The translations under genes and the position numbers were made by a program. DNA of 41,140 nucleotides, taken from the NCBI GenBank assembly GCA_009842325.1, contig VYFQ01000015.1, forward strand, positions 1 to 41,140, given 5' to 3'. Shown here in pieces: positions 16,968 to 24,698 of this stretch (positions are counted from its first letter, which is position 1; each line of letters opens with the position of its first letter). Under the pieces are notes generated by a model, which worked only from the letters and a program-made list of their open reading frames with translations, searched no databases and had not been told where the DNA came from. The DNA comes from Acidimicrobiaceae bacterium. GTDB taxonomy: Bacteria; Actinomycetota; Acidimicrobiia; Acidimicrobiales; Aldehydirespiratoraceae.

Positions 16968-18187
16968 CCGAGACTGCGGGCTCAGCACCAGGCGAGTTCA
17001 TGGGCGAGCCCGACATGGCTCCACCCGGGCAGTTCATGGGCGAGCCCAGCGCCGACGGGCGGTTCGGCGAGTTCGGGGGCATGTTCGTGCCCGAAACCCT
17101 CGTGCCGGCCTGCCAGGAGCTCGACCGGGCCTTCCGCTCCGCCTGGGGCGACCCCGCCTTCCGGGGCGAGCTCGACCGGCTGCTGCGCGACTACGCGGGA
17201 CGGCCCTCGCCGATGACGGAGTGCCCCAACCTCTCCGAGGAGTTGGGCGTACGCATCCTGCTGAAACGCGAGGACCTCAACCACACCGGCAGCCACAAGA
17301 TCAACAACGTGCTCGGCCAGGCCCTGCTGGCCCAGCGCATGGGCAAGACCAGCCTGGTGGCCGAGACCGGTGCGGGCCAGCACGGCGTGGCCACAGCCAC
17401 CGCAGCCGCCCTGTTCGGCATGGACTGCGTGGTGTACATGGGAACCGTGGACATCGCTCGCCAGGAGTTGAACGTGTTCCGCATGCGCCTGCTGGGAACC
17501 GAGGTCCGGGCGGCCGAGACCGGATCGCGCACCCTCAAGGACGCCGTCAACGAAACCCTGCGCCACTGGGTAGCGGTGGCCGACACCACCCACTACTGCC
17601 TGGGCTCGGTGATGGGCCCCCACCCCTACCCGTGGATGGTCCGCGAGTTCCAGCGAGTCGTCGGGGAGGAGGCCCGCCGGCAGTGTGCTGAGATACTCGA
17701 CGGCGGGGTGCCCGATGTGGTCACCGCTGCGGTGGGCGGCGGCTCCAACGCGGCCGGGATCTTCGCCGGCTTCGCCAACACCTCAGCCGCCCTCGTGGGG
17801 GTGGAGCCGGCCGGGGGTGCGGCCGTCGGCCGAGCGGTGCCCGGCATCGTCCACGGCTCCCGGTCGTTCCTGATGCAGGACGAGTGGGGCCAGGTGCTCG
17901 AGGCCGAGTCGATCTCGGCCGGGCTCGACTATCCCGGCGTGGGTCCCGAGCACTCCTACCTGGCTGCCACCGGCCGGGCGACCTACGAGCAGGTGACCGA
18001 CGCCGAGGTGGTCGAGGCGTTCAGCCTGCTGTCGCGCACAGAGGGCATAATCCCCGCCCTGGAGTGCGCCCACGCCCTGGCCTGGGTGTCGAGAGCCCGC
18101 GCCGAGCTGGCCGGCCGCACCGTGCTGCTGAACCTCAGCGGCCGGGGCGACAAGGACGTCGACCAGATGATGGGCATCCTCGGGTGA
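16964..18187 (+). CDS. trpB: Tryptophan synthase beta chain
   Basis: This enzyme of up to 407 residues joins indole and serine. The PLP lysine is K112 in [26 protein letters not shown], the cofactor phosphate loop [10 protein letters not shown] and the C-terminal [10 protein letters not shown] are intact. The standard TrpB start (GRFGEFGG) appears only at residue 32. It is preceded by two copies of a 12-residue unit containing PG(E/Q)FMGEP. GTG 16964 overlaps the trpF stop and was chosen, but in-frame ATGs at 17000, 17015 and 17036 are alternative starts. The stop overlaps trpA (GTGA), which fits the equal amounts needed for the alpha2beta2 complex. Confidence 0.95.
   Translation: MTETAGSAPGEFMGEPDMAPPGQFMGEPSADGRFGEFGGMFVPETLVPACQELDRAFRSAWGDPAFRGELDRLLRDYAGRPSPMTECPNLSEELGVRILLKREDLNHTGSHKINNVLGQALLAQRMGKTSLVAETGAGQHGVATATAAALFGMDCVVYMGTVDIARQELNVFRMRLLGTEVRAAETGSRTLKDAVNETLRHWVAVADTTHYCLGSVMGPHPYPWMVREFQRVVGEEARRQCAEILDGGVPDVVTAAVGGGSNAAGIFAGFANTSAALVGVEPAGGAAVGRAVPGIVHGSRSFLMQDEWGQVLEAESISAGLDYPGVGPEHSYLAATGRATYEQVTDAEVVEAFSLLSRTEGIIPALECAHALAWVSRARAELAGRTVLLNLSGRGDKDVDQMMGILG
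16988..17059 (+). repeat. Two 36-bp tandem units at the trpB 5' end
   Basis: The 16-base core GTTCATGGGCGAGCCC occurs at 16996-17011 and 17032-17047, a 36-base period. It encodes two PG(E/Q)FMGEP units in the extra N-terminus of TrpB. Confidence 0.8.
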
Positions 18188-19017
18188 CCGCGGCGAACGG
18201 CACCACCGCACCCGGTGAGGCTGGCGGGTGGGGGAGGCTCGAGACCGCGCTCCGGGGCCGTCGCCGCGCCGGCGGCAAGTGCTTTGTGCCGTACCTGACC
18301 GGCGGGCTGGGCGACGACTGGCTGGAGACGATCTGCGCGGTGGCCGTCGCGGGCGCTGACGCCATCGAGATCGGTGTGCCGTTCTCGGACCCGGTGATGG
18401 ACGGCACGACCATCCAGCAGGCCAACGACCGGGCCCTGTCGGAGGGCGCCACCCCGCAGTCGATCCTGGCCGCGGTGAGGGGCGCCGCGGCCGACATCGG
18501 CGTACCCACTGCGGTGATGACCTACGCGAACATCGCCCACCACATGGGCTACGAGCGCTTCGCCTCGTCGCTGGCCGACGCCGGCGTCAGCGGGTGCATT
18601 CTGCCCGACCTGCCCCTCGAGGAGGTGGGGGAGTGGGCCGACTGCGCAGATGCGGCCGGGGTGGAGACGGTGCTGCTGGCCGCGCCCACCGCCCCCGACG
18701 AGCGCTTGCCCCGCATCTGCGCCCGGTCGCGGGGTTTCGTCTACGGCGTGGGGCTGGCGGGAATCACCGGGGTGCGCGCCGAACTGGCCGCCAGCGCCGT
18801 CCGCACCGCGGCCCGCCTCAAGGCGGTCACCGACCGGCCCGTGCTCGTTGGAGTGGGGGTGGGCACACCAGCCCAGGCAGCCGAGGTGTGCGAGGTGGCC
18901 GACGGGGCGGTGGTCGGCTCGGCCATCGTCACCCGGATGCTGGAAGGTGCCGGCCCCGAGGGTGTGGCCGCCCTGGTAGCCGAGTTCCGGGCCGCCCTCG
19001 ACGCGGCTCGTCACTGA
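18184..19017 (+). CDS. trpA: Tryptophan synthase alpha chain
   Basis: This 277-residue TIM-barrel enzyme cleaves indole-3-glycerol phosphate and passes indole to TrpB. Catalytic E62 lies in [10 protein letters not shown] and D73 in VMDGTTIQ; the phosphate-binding end is seen in GVGVGTPAQ and [12 protein letters not shown] 18184 overlaps the trpB stop; the frame is open upstream but that part is a trpB shadow. The N-terminal 18 residues are low-complexity. With it the trp cluster ends; trpD and trpG are not in the window. Confidence 0.95.
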   Translation: MTAANGTTAPGEAGGWGRLETALRGRRRAGGKCFVPYLTGGLGDDWLETICAVAVAGADAIEIGVPFSDPVMDGTTIQQANDRALSEGATPQSILAAVRGAAADIGVPTAVMTYANIAHHMGYERFASSLADAGVSGCILPDLPLEEVGEWADCADAAGVETVLLAAPTAPDERLPRICARSRGFVYGVGLAGITGVRAELAASAVRTAARLKAVTDRPVLVGVGVGTPAQAAEVCEVADGAVVGSAIVTRMLEGAGPEGVAALVAEFRAALDAARH

Positions 19018-19065
19018 ACCCCACCCGGACCAGGAGGGACCCGGGCTGATGGGCCGGCGGGGCGG

Positions 19066-20445
19066 ATGATGGACCACGACCTGATCGTGGTGGGCGGTGG
19101 TGCCGCCGGGCTGGGGGCGGTGCGGGCCGCACTGTGGGCCGGTGCCGACGTGGCCCTGATCACCGACTCGCCGCCGGGCGGGGAATGCACCTTCACCGGC
19201 TGCGTGCCCTCCAAGACGCTGCTGGCCGCAGCCCGCGACGGGCTGAGCTTCGCCGAGGCCATGGCCCGGGTGCGGTCGACCGTCGCACACATCGCAGCCA
19301 CCGAGTCGGCCGAAGTGCTACAGAACGGGGGAGCAACGGTGATCGAGGGCCGGGCTCGTCTCACCACCCACGACACGGTGGCGGTGGGGGACAGGCGCAT
19401 CACCGCGCCCCGAATCGTGCTGGCCACCGGCTCGCGGCCGGCGCTTCCCGACGACATCCCCGGACTGGCCGAGGCCCAGCCCCTCACCAACGAGACCGTC
19501 TTCGACCTCGCCGCGGCCCCCGAGTCTCTCGGCATCATCGGCGGCGGCACCACCGGCTGCGAACTGGCCCAGGCGTTAGCCATCCTCGGGGTGGAGGTGA
19601 CCCTGTTCGAGCAGGGGCCGCAGCTCCTGCCCTCGGAGGACTCCGAGGCGGCCGCCCTGGTCTCCGAGGCTCTCGGGCAGCTCGGAGTGGCCATGCGGCT
19701 CGACACCCGGGTAGAGGCCGTCGAGCCGGCTCCGGGTGGAGGGATCGCGGTACGCGCATCCTGTCGGGACGGTGCCGCTGACGGCGCTCCTGCCGTCTGC
19801 GAGCGATTGCTGGCAGCCACCGGGCGGGTGCCCATGACCGAGGGCCTAGGGCTGACCGAGATGAAGGTCAAGCTCGACCCGCAGGGCCACGTGATCACCA
19901 ACGACCGGATGGTGACCTCGCTCAGGGGAGTGTTCGCCGCAGGTGACGTGACCGGACGGGCATTCATGTCGCACGCGGCCGACGAGATGGGCCGGATCGC
20001 GACCGGCAACGCGCTGGGCAAGGGGCTGCGGGGCCGGTTCCGGGTGTCGACAGTTCCCAGAGTGGTGTTCACCGACCCCGAGCTGGCGTCGGTGGGAGTG
20101 ACGCCGGCTGATGCGCCCGCGGGCAGCCGGGTGGCCTTTCTGCCGCTGGCCGAGGTGGACCGGGCCATCACCGACGGCCGCACCGACGGCTTCATCGCCA
20201 TCGTGGCCGGTCCCCGCCGCCTGCTGCGCAACACGGGTGGGGGCCGCATCCTGGGAGCCACCATCGTCGCGCCCCGAGCGGGCGAGATGATCCAGGAGAT
20301 CGTGCTGGCCATGCGCACCGGTGCGTTCGCCGGCCGCCTGGCCCAGGCCTCACACGCCTACCCGACCTGGTCGAACGGCGTGCAGAAGACCGCAGCCCAG
20401 TTCTTCGGCGAGGTTGAGGGCCGCCAGGCCAGCCGGGTCGACTGA
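19066..20445 (+). CDS. FAD-dependent class I pyridine nucleotide-disulfide oxidoreductase
   Basis: This 459-residue flavoprotein resembles dihydrolipoamide dehydrogenase and mercuric reductase. It has the N-terminal FAD motif VVGGGAAGLGA, the redox-active disulfide GECTFTGCVPSK, the NAD(P) motif GGGTTGCELAQ and the second FAD stretch GVFAAGDVTG. In dihydrolipoamide dehydrogenase the C-terminal catalytic dyad reads HxHPTxSE; here it reads HAYPTWSN, so Tyr replaces the catalytic His and Asn replaces the Glu. A plain lipoamide dehydrogenase role is therefore unlikely, and no 2-oxoacid dehydrogenase genes are nearby. It could serve another disulfide, a metal or a quinone. It starts at ATG 19066 or 19069, 48 bases after trpA. 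Confidence 0.85.
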   Translation: MMDHDLIVVGGGAAGLGAVRAALWAGADVALITDSPPGGECTFTGCVPSKTLLAAARDGLSFAEAMARVRSTVAHIAATESAEVLQNGGATVIEGRARLTTHDTVAVGDRRITAPRIVLATGSRPALPDDIPGLAEAQPLTNETVFDLAAAPESLGIIGGGTTGCELAQALAILGVEVTLFEQGPQLLPSEDSEAAALVSEALGQLGVAMRLDTRVEAVEPAPGGGIAVRASCRDGAADGAPAVCERLLAATGRVPMTEGLGLTEMKVKLDPQGHVITNDRMVTSLRGVFAAGDVTGRAFMSHAADEMGRIATGNALGKGLRGRFRVSTVPRVVFTDPELASVGVTPADAPAGSRVAFLPLAEVDRAITDGRTDGFIAIVAGPRRLLRNTGGGRILGATIVAPRAGEMIQEIVLAMRTGAFAGRLAQASHAYPTWSNGVQKTAAQFFGEVEGRQASRVD

Positions 20446-20477
20446 CGGTTGCCGGACCGGGAAGGTCGAGCGCCCAG

Positions 20478-21227
20478 CTAGCTGGTGAGGCCTCCGTCGA
20501 CGCTGAGGATGGCGCCGTGGATGCCGGGGCAGTCGTCGGAGGCCACGAAGGCGAACAGCGCGGCGATGTGCTCGGGCCCGCTCATCGGCTTGAAGGCCAT
20601 CATGCGGCGGATGAAGTGCCGGTCGGGGTCGGTGACCATCTTGAAGTTCTGGGTCATGGGGGTGTCCACCCCGCCGGGGGCGATGGCGTTGACCCGCACG
20701 TCGGTCTTGGCCAGCTCCATGGCCAAGGCCCTGGTCAACTGCACCACCGCGCCCTTGGTGGCGCAGTAGTGGGTGGTGTAGGCCAGCCCTTGGAGCCCGG
20801 CGTTGGAGGCGATATTGACGATGCTGCCGCCGGAGGCCAGCAGGTGGGGGAGCGCGGCCTGGGTCAGGAAGAACATTCCCTTCACGTTCACCCCGAACAT
20901 CCGGTCCCAGATCTCCTCGGTGATGTCCTCCACCCGGTCCTGCCACGAGAGGCCGGCGATGTTGCCCAGCACGTCTATGCGCCCGAGAGCGTCCACACAA
21001 CCGGCCGCGGCCTGCCTGCAGTCGGCTACGGAACCCAGATCGCAGTGCTGCGTCTCCATCCGGCCGCCCGAGGCGGCAACCTCCGAGGCAGTCTCGGCCA
21101 GGCCCTCGTCGTTGACATCCACCCCGAATACGGCCGCACCCTCCGAGGCCAGGCGGATCGCCACCGCTCGCCCCATGCCGGAAGCCGCTCCGGTGATGAG
21201 CGCCGCCTTGCCGTCGAACCGTCCCAT
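20478..21227 (-). CDS. Short-chain dehydrogenase/reductase
   Basis: This 249-residue classical SDR has ITGAASGMGRA for cofactor binding, an Asp after the second strand (FGVDVND) that favours NAD over NADP, NIAGLS in place of NNAG, the Ser region SIVNIASNAG and the YCATK catalytic pair. The ATG is preceded by GGAGGA four bases upstream, so the start is firm. It is convergent with the flavoprotein gene (33 bases between stops) and divergent from the AbiEi-like gene. The substrate is unknown; such proteins are often 3-oxoacyl-ACP reductase-like or act on secondary alcohols. Confidence 0.88.
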   Translation of the reverse strand: MGRFDGKAALITGAASGMGRAVAIRLASEGAAVFGVDVNDEGLAETASEVAASGGRMETQHCDLGSVADCRQAAAGCVDALGRIDVLGNIAGLSWQDRVEDITEEIWDRMFGVNVKGMFFLTQAALPHLLASGGSIVNIASNAGLQGLAYTTHYCATKGAVVQLTRALAMELAKTDVRVNAIAPGGVDTPMTQNFKMVTDPDRHFIRRMMAFKPMSGPEHIAALFAFVASDDCPGIHGAILSVDGGLTS

Positions 21228-21251
21228 GGAATCCTCCCGCGCCGGCCGCGG

Positions 21252-21282
21252 ATGCTAACCCCCGCCCCCGAAATTTGCGCAA
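21252..21282 (-). promoter_or_regulatory. Candidate promoter for the SDR gene, overlapping repeat copy 1
   Basis: Read on the - strand, TTGCGC (21277-21282) and TAGCAT (21252-21257) are separated by 19 bases, and the start codon is 24 bases further on. The -35 lies inside the repeat element, in a part conserved in all three copies. Confidence 0.35.
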
Positions 21283-21317
21283 CGAAGCCGCCTCAGGCGG
21301 CATATCTGCTCACAGAA
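21268..21317 (+). repeat. Dispersed direct repeat, copy 1 (50 bp)
   Basis: The core from GCGCAA to CTCACAGAA matches copies 2 and 3 except for two substitutions. It contains the perfect hairpin GCCGCCTCAGGCGGC (21287-21301). It lies upstream of the AbiEi-like gene; the two other copies lie directly downstream of that gene in the same orientation. Confidence 0.85.
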
Positions 21318-21325
21318 ACCAGCGG

Positions 21326-21355
21326 TTGCACTATAACATTCATTTCCAGTATATT
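21326..21355 (+). promoter_or_regulatory. Candidate promoter for the AbiEi/DUF559 gene
   Basis: TTGCAC (21326-21331) and TATATT (21350-21355) are spaced by 18 bases in a short AT-rich island. The ATG follows 10 bases later, so the transcript would have almost no leader. Confidence 0.5.
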
Positions 21356-21365
21356 TCATTGCTCC

Positions 21366-22280
21366 ATGGAAGTCGATCACGCGCAGATCTCGTCTCACTG
21401 TCGTACGCAGTACGGGCTGATCTCCCGCACCCAGGCATTCGATGCCGGCATGACCAGGCACCAGATCCAGCGCCAGCTGGACACGAAGCGATGGCGCGCC
21501 CCGGCTCCCGGCGTGTACCACGACTCGGCCGTACCGGTGACCCCGCACTCACGGCTGCTCGCAGCCTGCATAGCCCACGGTGGGCTCGCCAGCCATCGAG
21601 CGGCCGCAGCTCTCCACGGCATCAACGGCTTCAGGCTGGTGCGACCCGAGATCGTGGTGGCACGGGGGAGGGGACGGTCGGCATCCGGCGTGCGGCTCCA
21701 CCGGTCGACCCAGATGGACCTCGCGAAGCCGGTCCCCCGGGAGCGCATCCCGTGCACCGGGTTGGCCCGCACCCTGCTAGATCTCGCCAGCGTGGTGAGT
21801 CGTCAGCAGCTCGAGAGCGCACTCGACTGCGTACTCCGGGATAGAAGGCTGACTTACGAGGATCTCTACGAGGTGGTGGTGTCGCACTCCCGCCAGGGAC
21901 GAGACGGCCTGACCCTGCTGCGAGCCGTCCTGGACGACCAATGCGGCGACGGTCCCGTGCCGCTCAGCGACTGGAGCCGCTGGGTGAGCAACCTGCTGGT
22001 CAGGTCGGGACTGGATTCCCCGGCACTGGAGTACCGCGTGCACGACGCCGCGGGCCGCTTCCTCGCCCAAGTGGACCTGGCCTACCCGAGACGGCGCCTC
22101 GCCATCGAGCTCGACAGCGTCCGCTGGCACCACAACCGCGAGTCCTTCGTCGGCGACCGCAGGCGGCGCAACCAGCTGCAGGCCGCCGGCTGGGACGTGC
22201 TCAACTTCACCTGGGAGGACTACGCCGACCGATCCGGGGAGCTCTGCGCCGTCGTCGCCAAGGCTCTGGCGGCCGCGTGA
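21366..22280 (+). CDS. AbiEi-type antitoxin domain fused to DUF559 nuclease-like domain (orphan)
   Basis: This 304-residue protein has an N-terminal winged-helix/AbiEi-like region (YGLISRTQAFDAGMTRHQIQRQL, then WRAPAPGVY), which in type IV toxin-antitoxin systems is the antitoxin repressor. Its C-terminus is DUF559-like, a Vsr/PD-(D/E)xK-type fold, with the acidic pattern QVDLAYP, LAIELDS and HHNRESF. No AbiEii nucleotidyltransferase toxin is adjacent. Such single-gene fusions are common in actinobacteria and their function is unsettled. The gene is bracketed by a 50-52 bp direct repeat, and its upstream region is AT-rich compared with neighbours, both of which suggest a transferred cassette. 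Confidence 0.8.
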   Translation: MEVDHAQISSHCRTQYGLISRTQAFDAGMTRHQIQRQLDTKRWRAPAPGVYHDSAVPVTPHSRLLAACIAHGGLASHRAAAALHGINGFRLVRPEIVVARGRGRSASGVRLHRSTQMDLAKPVPRERIPCTGLARTLLDLASVVSRQQLESALDCVLRDRRLTYEDLYEVVVSHSRQGRDGLTLLRAVLDDQCGDGPVPLSDWSRWVSNLLVRSGLDSPALEYRVHDAAGRFLAQVDLAYPRRRLAIELDSVRWHHNRESFVGDRRRRNQLQAAGWDVLNFTWEDYADRSGELCAVVAKALAAA

Positions 22281-22290
22281 CCGGCCACCA

Positions 22291-22342
22291 CCGAGTTTTG
22301 TGCGCAATGAAGCCGACTCAGGCGGCATATCTGCTCACAGAA
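22291..22342 (+). repeat. Dispersed direct repeat, copy 2 (52 bp)
   Basis: This copy is identical over 52 bases to copy 3 and starts 11 bases after the stop of the AbiEi-like gene. Copies 2 and 3 are separated by 8 bases (GTCCGCAG), a 60-base period. The hairpin of copy 1 carries one mismatch here (GCCGACTCAGGCGGC). Confidence 0.9.
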
Positions 22343-22350
22343 GTCCGCAG

Positions 22351-22402
22351 CCGAGTTTTGTGCGCAATGAAGCCGACTCAGGCGGCATATCTGCTCACAG
22401 AA
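22351..22402 (+). repeat. Dispersed direct repeat, copy 3 (52 bp)
   Basis: This copy is identical to copy 2. Its right end (CACAGAA) reads TTCTGTG on the - strand and supplies the stop codon of the alkB-like gene (stop at 22395-22397), so the repeat overlaps the last codons of that gene. Confidence 0.9.
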
Positions 22403-23039
22403 CGGGTTGAGAGCGGGTGTGGCGGAAGGTGACGCTCATGCGGGGCGGCGCGGCCGCGACCTTGGGTACCGAGTGCTCCCAGTTCTGCTGGCAGGCACCG
22501 CCCATCACCAGCAGGTCTCCGGATGCCAGGGTGAATGACCGGCTGGGCCCGCCGCCTGCAGGGCGCAGCCGGAACCGGCGCGGTCCTCCCAGCGAGACGA
22601 TGGCCACCACGGCGTCGGCGGGGTCGATCCCGATCCGGTCGCTGTGCCAGGCCACCGAGTCGTCGCCTCCGCGGTAGTAGTTCATCCACACCGAGTTGAA
22701 TCCGGCCCGGTAGCGAGCCTGCAGCGCGCCCGCCAGGTCGTCGAGCAACGGTGGGGCACCCGGCGCACCGGGCCGGATGAACGCGCCCAGCCGCGGCTCG
22801 TCGACCATCCGCCCGTACATGGGACGCTCGGCTCGCGTCCAGCGCAGGCGGGCCGCCAGCAGCTCCAGCAGCTCGTCGCCGCCGCAGAGCCATCTCGACG
22901 ACACATCAAGCCAACTGCGGTCGTCCAGATGGAGCCGCTCAACGGATGCCGCCGGGTCGAGGGCGGGCGGCCCCTGAGCGAAGAGGTCGCCCTGGAGGGG
23001 TCCCACTGCGGCGTCGGTGCCCGAACGGGAGATCCTCAC
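22395..23039 (-). CDS. alkB: AlkB-family 2-oxoglutarate/Fe(II) dioxygenase (DNA alkylation repair)
   Basis: This 214-residue enzyme removes alkyl groups from DNA bases oxidatively. The iron triad is H132 and D134 (WHSD) with H189 (WEHS). The 2-oxoglutarate arginines are R200 and R206 in RMSVTFRHT, and the conserved NxWMNYYRGG strand precedes the triad. A longer frame from a TTG at 23090 exists, but GTG 23039 was chosen because a good promoter with a LexA box lies directly before it. Damage-inducible control by LexA is therefore likely. The stop codon lies within repeat copy 3, and the domain is complete before it. Confidence 0.9.
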   Translation of the reverse strand: MRISRSGTDAAVGPLQGDLFAQGPPALDPAASVERLHLDDRSWLDVSSRWLCGGDELLELLAARLRWTRAERPMYGRMVDEPRLGAFIRPGAPGAPPLLDDLAGALQARYRAGFNSVWMNYYRGGDDSVAWHSDRIGIDPADAVVAIVSLGGPRRFRLRPAGGGPSRSFTLASGDLLVMGGACQQNWEHSVPKVAAAPPRMSVTFRHTRSQPVL

Positions 23040-23045
23040 AGATCG

Positions 23046-23074
23046 ACTGTAGCGAACATGTGTTCGTCCAGCAA
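23046..23074 (-). promoter_or_regulatory. alkB promoter (TTGCTG, 17 bp, TACAGT)
   Basis: On the - strand, TTGCTG (23069-23074) and TACAGT (23046-23051) are 17 bases apart. The GTG start follows six bases after the -10, predicting a leaderless transcript. Confidence 0.75.
23053..23066 (-). promoter_or_regulatory. LexA operator (SOS box) upstream of alkB
   Basis: CGAACATGTGTTCG matches the Gram-positive/mycobacterial SOS consensus CGAACRNRYGTTYG at every position. It fills the spacer between -35 and -10, so LexA binding would block RNA polymerase directly. Confidence 0.85.
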
Positions 23075-23123
23075 GCGGGGTGCCGCACAAGGGGAGAGAT
23101 GCGGCCCTCCGGCCGCGGAGTAG

Positions 23124-23672
23124 TCAGTTGTCGGCGGGATTACGGGGGTAGAGGCGAAGCTGCCTCAGATCTCCCTGCTGGCGAGCGAACACCTGCCACC
23201 ACAGCTCCTGGGGATCCTCCGAGAACGGGTCGGACCCGTCGAGCTCGAGCACGAACCAGGCGTCCTCGGCCAACTCGGCCTCGAGCTGTCCCGGCGCCCA
23301 CGCCGCGTATCCGGCGAATATGCGCACTTCATCCAGACCGCCGATCCCGCCGGGGTCGAGCTCCAGATCGACGGTGCCGATCCGTCCCGTGACCTGAGAC
23401 CAGTTCTCGTCGGCATCGTCGAGCGCCACCGACGCCAGTGCAATCACCGAGGACTGGCTCACCGGACCGCCGACGAACACCACGCGGGGCTTGCTCACCG
23501 CCGTCGCCCAATCTCCAATGGCGCTGCTGACGGTCAATTCGCTGGGCCGGTTGAGGACAACACCCAGCGCACCCTCACCGCTGTGCTCAAGCATCATCAG
23601 CACGGTCTGGCGGAAATTGGGATCGGACAGACTCGGCGCAGCCACGAGAAGTTTCCCGCGGGTCGATTCCAT
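23124..23672 (-). CDS. YqgE/AlgH family protein (UPF0301)
   Basis: This 182-residue cytoplasmic protein belongs to the YqgE/AlgH family. The start (GKLLVAAPSL, DPNFRQTVLMMLEH), GVVLNRPSEL, FVGGPV and the AGYAAWAPGQLEAEL segment are all family hallmarks. The family's molecular function is not established. The open frame continues upstream to 23888, but ATG 23672 matches the family N-terminus; a GGAAG site lies ten bases before it. It is divergent from thiD, with 120 bases between the starts in which I see only weak promoter-like hexamers. Confidence 0.9.
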   Translation of the reverse strand: MESTRGKLLVAAPSLSDPNFRQTVLMMLEHSGEGALGVVLNRPSELTVSSAIGDWATAVSKPRVVFVGGPVSQSSVIALASVALDDADENWSQVTGRIGTVDLELDPGGIGGLDEVRIFAGYAAWAPGQLEAELAEDAWFVLELDGSDPFSEDPQELWWQVFARQQGDLRQLRLYPRNPADN

Positions 23673-23792
23673 TCGTGGGTCTTCCAGATAGCGGACGGAT
23701 CGGGGAGCGGCACGGTGGCAACCCGGCGACCCCAAGCGATGGCGGTGTGGTGAGGTGGCTATGTGGCACGATCTAGGGTCGTGGTGTCGACC

Positions 23793-24587
23793 ATGCCGCC
23801 GGTGCTGCTCACGATAGCCGCTTCGGACCCCCTGGGGGGCGCGGGCGTGCAAGCCGACCTGGCCACGTTCGCCGCCCTCGGGGTACACGGAGCCAGCGCG
23901 CTGACGGCCGTCACCGCGCAGTCATTGACCTCGGTCACCGCCGTGGAGCCGGTCGAAGCCGGCCTGGTGGCCCGCCAGATCGACTCGGTGGCGTCCGAGT
24001 TGGGGGTCGCGGGAGCCAAGACCGGGCTGCTGCGCCGGCGCGAGGTGGTCGAGCTGGTGGCGGACAGGGTTGAGAGCGGCGTCCTGCCCGCGCCGGTGGT
24101 CGACCCGGTGATGGTGGACGGCAAGGGAGTACCGTTCGTAGCCGGCGAAGTGGAGGAGGCCTACCGCCGGCGGCTGTTCCGGCTGGCCCGGGTGATCACG
24201 CCGAACCGGCGCGAGGCCGAGTTGCTGGCCGGCACGTCGCTGCCCGGCCCCGAGGCCGTGCTGGGGTGCGCCGAAGCGTTCCGCGGCCTCGGATCTGACG
24301 CCGTGGTGGTGACCGGCGGCGGCTTCGACGGCCAGCCCGACGACGTGGTGATCACCGCGGCCGGTGAGGCCTGGATCGAGCCCGGTCAACGGGTCCACAC
24401 CGGCAACGTCCGAGGCAGCGGCTGCACGTTCTCGGCGGCACTGGCGGCCGGTCTCGCCCTCGGTCAAGGCCTGGAAGACGCAGTGGCTGCCGCAGGCCGC
24501 TTCGTGCGCTCGGCTATCGAGGCCTCCGCCTCATGGCCGCTCGACGGCCCGGGTCCGGTGTCCCACAGCGTCCGTGCTTCACCATAG
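23793..24587 (+). CDS. thiD: Hydroxymethylpyrimidine/phosphomethylpyrimidine kinase
   Basis: This ribokinase-family enzyme of about 264 residues phosphorylates HMP and HMP-P for thiamine synthesis. It has LTIAASDPLGGAGVQADL at the substrate site, VDPVMVDGKG, ITPNRREAELL, and the ATP/anion-hole motif GNVRGSGCTFSAAL with the catalytic Asp replaced in the usual GxGC context by GSGC, as is normal for ThiD. The start is uncertain: in-frame GTGs at 23763, 23781 and 23784 precede ATG 23793. TAGGGT at 23774-23779 may be a -10 box, which argues against the most upstream choice. No other thiamine genes are in view. Confidence 0.9.
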   Translation: MPPVLLTIAASDPLGGAGVQADLATFAALGVHGASALTAVTAQSLTSVTAVEPVEAGLVARQIDSVASELGVAGAKTGLLRRREVVELVADRVESGVLPAPVVDPVMVDGKGVPFVAGEVEEAYRRRLFRLARVITPNRREAELLAGTSLPGPEAVLGCAEAFRGLGSDAVVVTGGGFDGQPDDVVITAAGEAWIEPGQRVHTGNVRGSGCTFSAALAAGLALGQGLEDAVAAAGRFVRSAIEASASWPLDGPGPVSHSVRASP

Positions 24588-24610
24588 GTCACGTACCCTA
24601 CTTCTTACTT

Positions 24611-24621
24611 TACATAATGTA
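24611..24621. promoter_or_regulatory. AT-rich 11-bp palindrome in the thiD-downstream gap
   Basis: TACATAATGTA is a perfect inverted repeat around a central A, in a short AT-rich island of the 111-base gap 24588-24698. It may be an operator or part of a promoter for the gene at 24699. Nothing else in the gap is distinctive except a 15-base repeat fragment at 24656-24670. Confidence 0.3.
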
Positions 24622-24684
24622 GATTTCCGGCGGAAGTGCCAGGCTAAGATGCGCTGCTCTTGTTCGCTGCTCCGCAGAGACGTG

Positions 24685-24690
24685 TAGCTT
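24685..24690 (+). promoter_or_regulatory. Candidate -10 box (TAGCTT) for the Arg/Asp-rich protein gene
   Basis: TAGCTT lies eight bases before the chosen GTG at 24699 and supports that start over the in-frame TTGs at 24660 and 24690. Confidence 0.4.
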
Positions 24691-24698
24691 TGTGGGCC

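Noticed and set aside
20446..20477. Bidirectional terminator between the convergent flavoprotein and SDR genes
   Set aside because: No convincing stem followed by a T-run is visible in the 32 bases.
21366..22280. A complete AbiE type IV toxin-antitoxin system
   Set aside because: No AbiEii-like nucleotidyltransferase lies next to it. Downstream is the alkB gene on the opposite strand.
22291..22402. A short CRISPR array
   Set aside because: There are only two adjacent copies of 52 bases with an 8-base spacer and no cas genes; the third copy is 1 kb away.
23076..23090. TTG start at 23090 for the alkB-like gene
   Set aside because: It would place the LexA box and promoter inside the coding region. 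GTG 23039 fits the promoter spacing.
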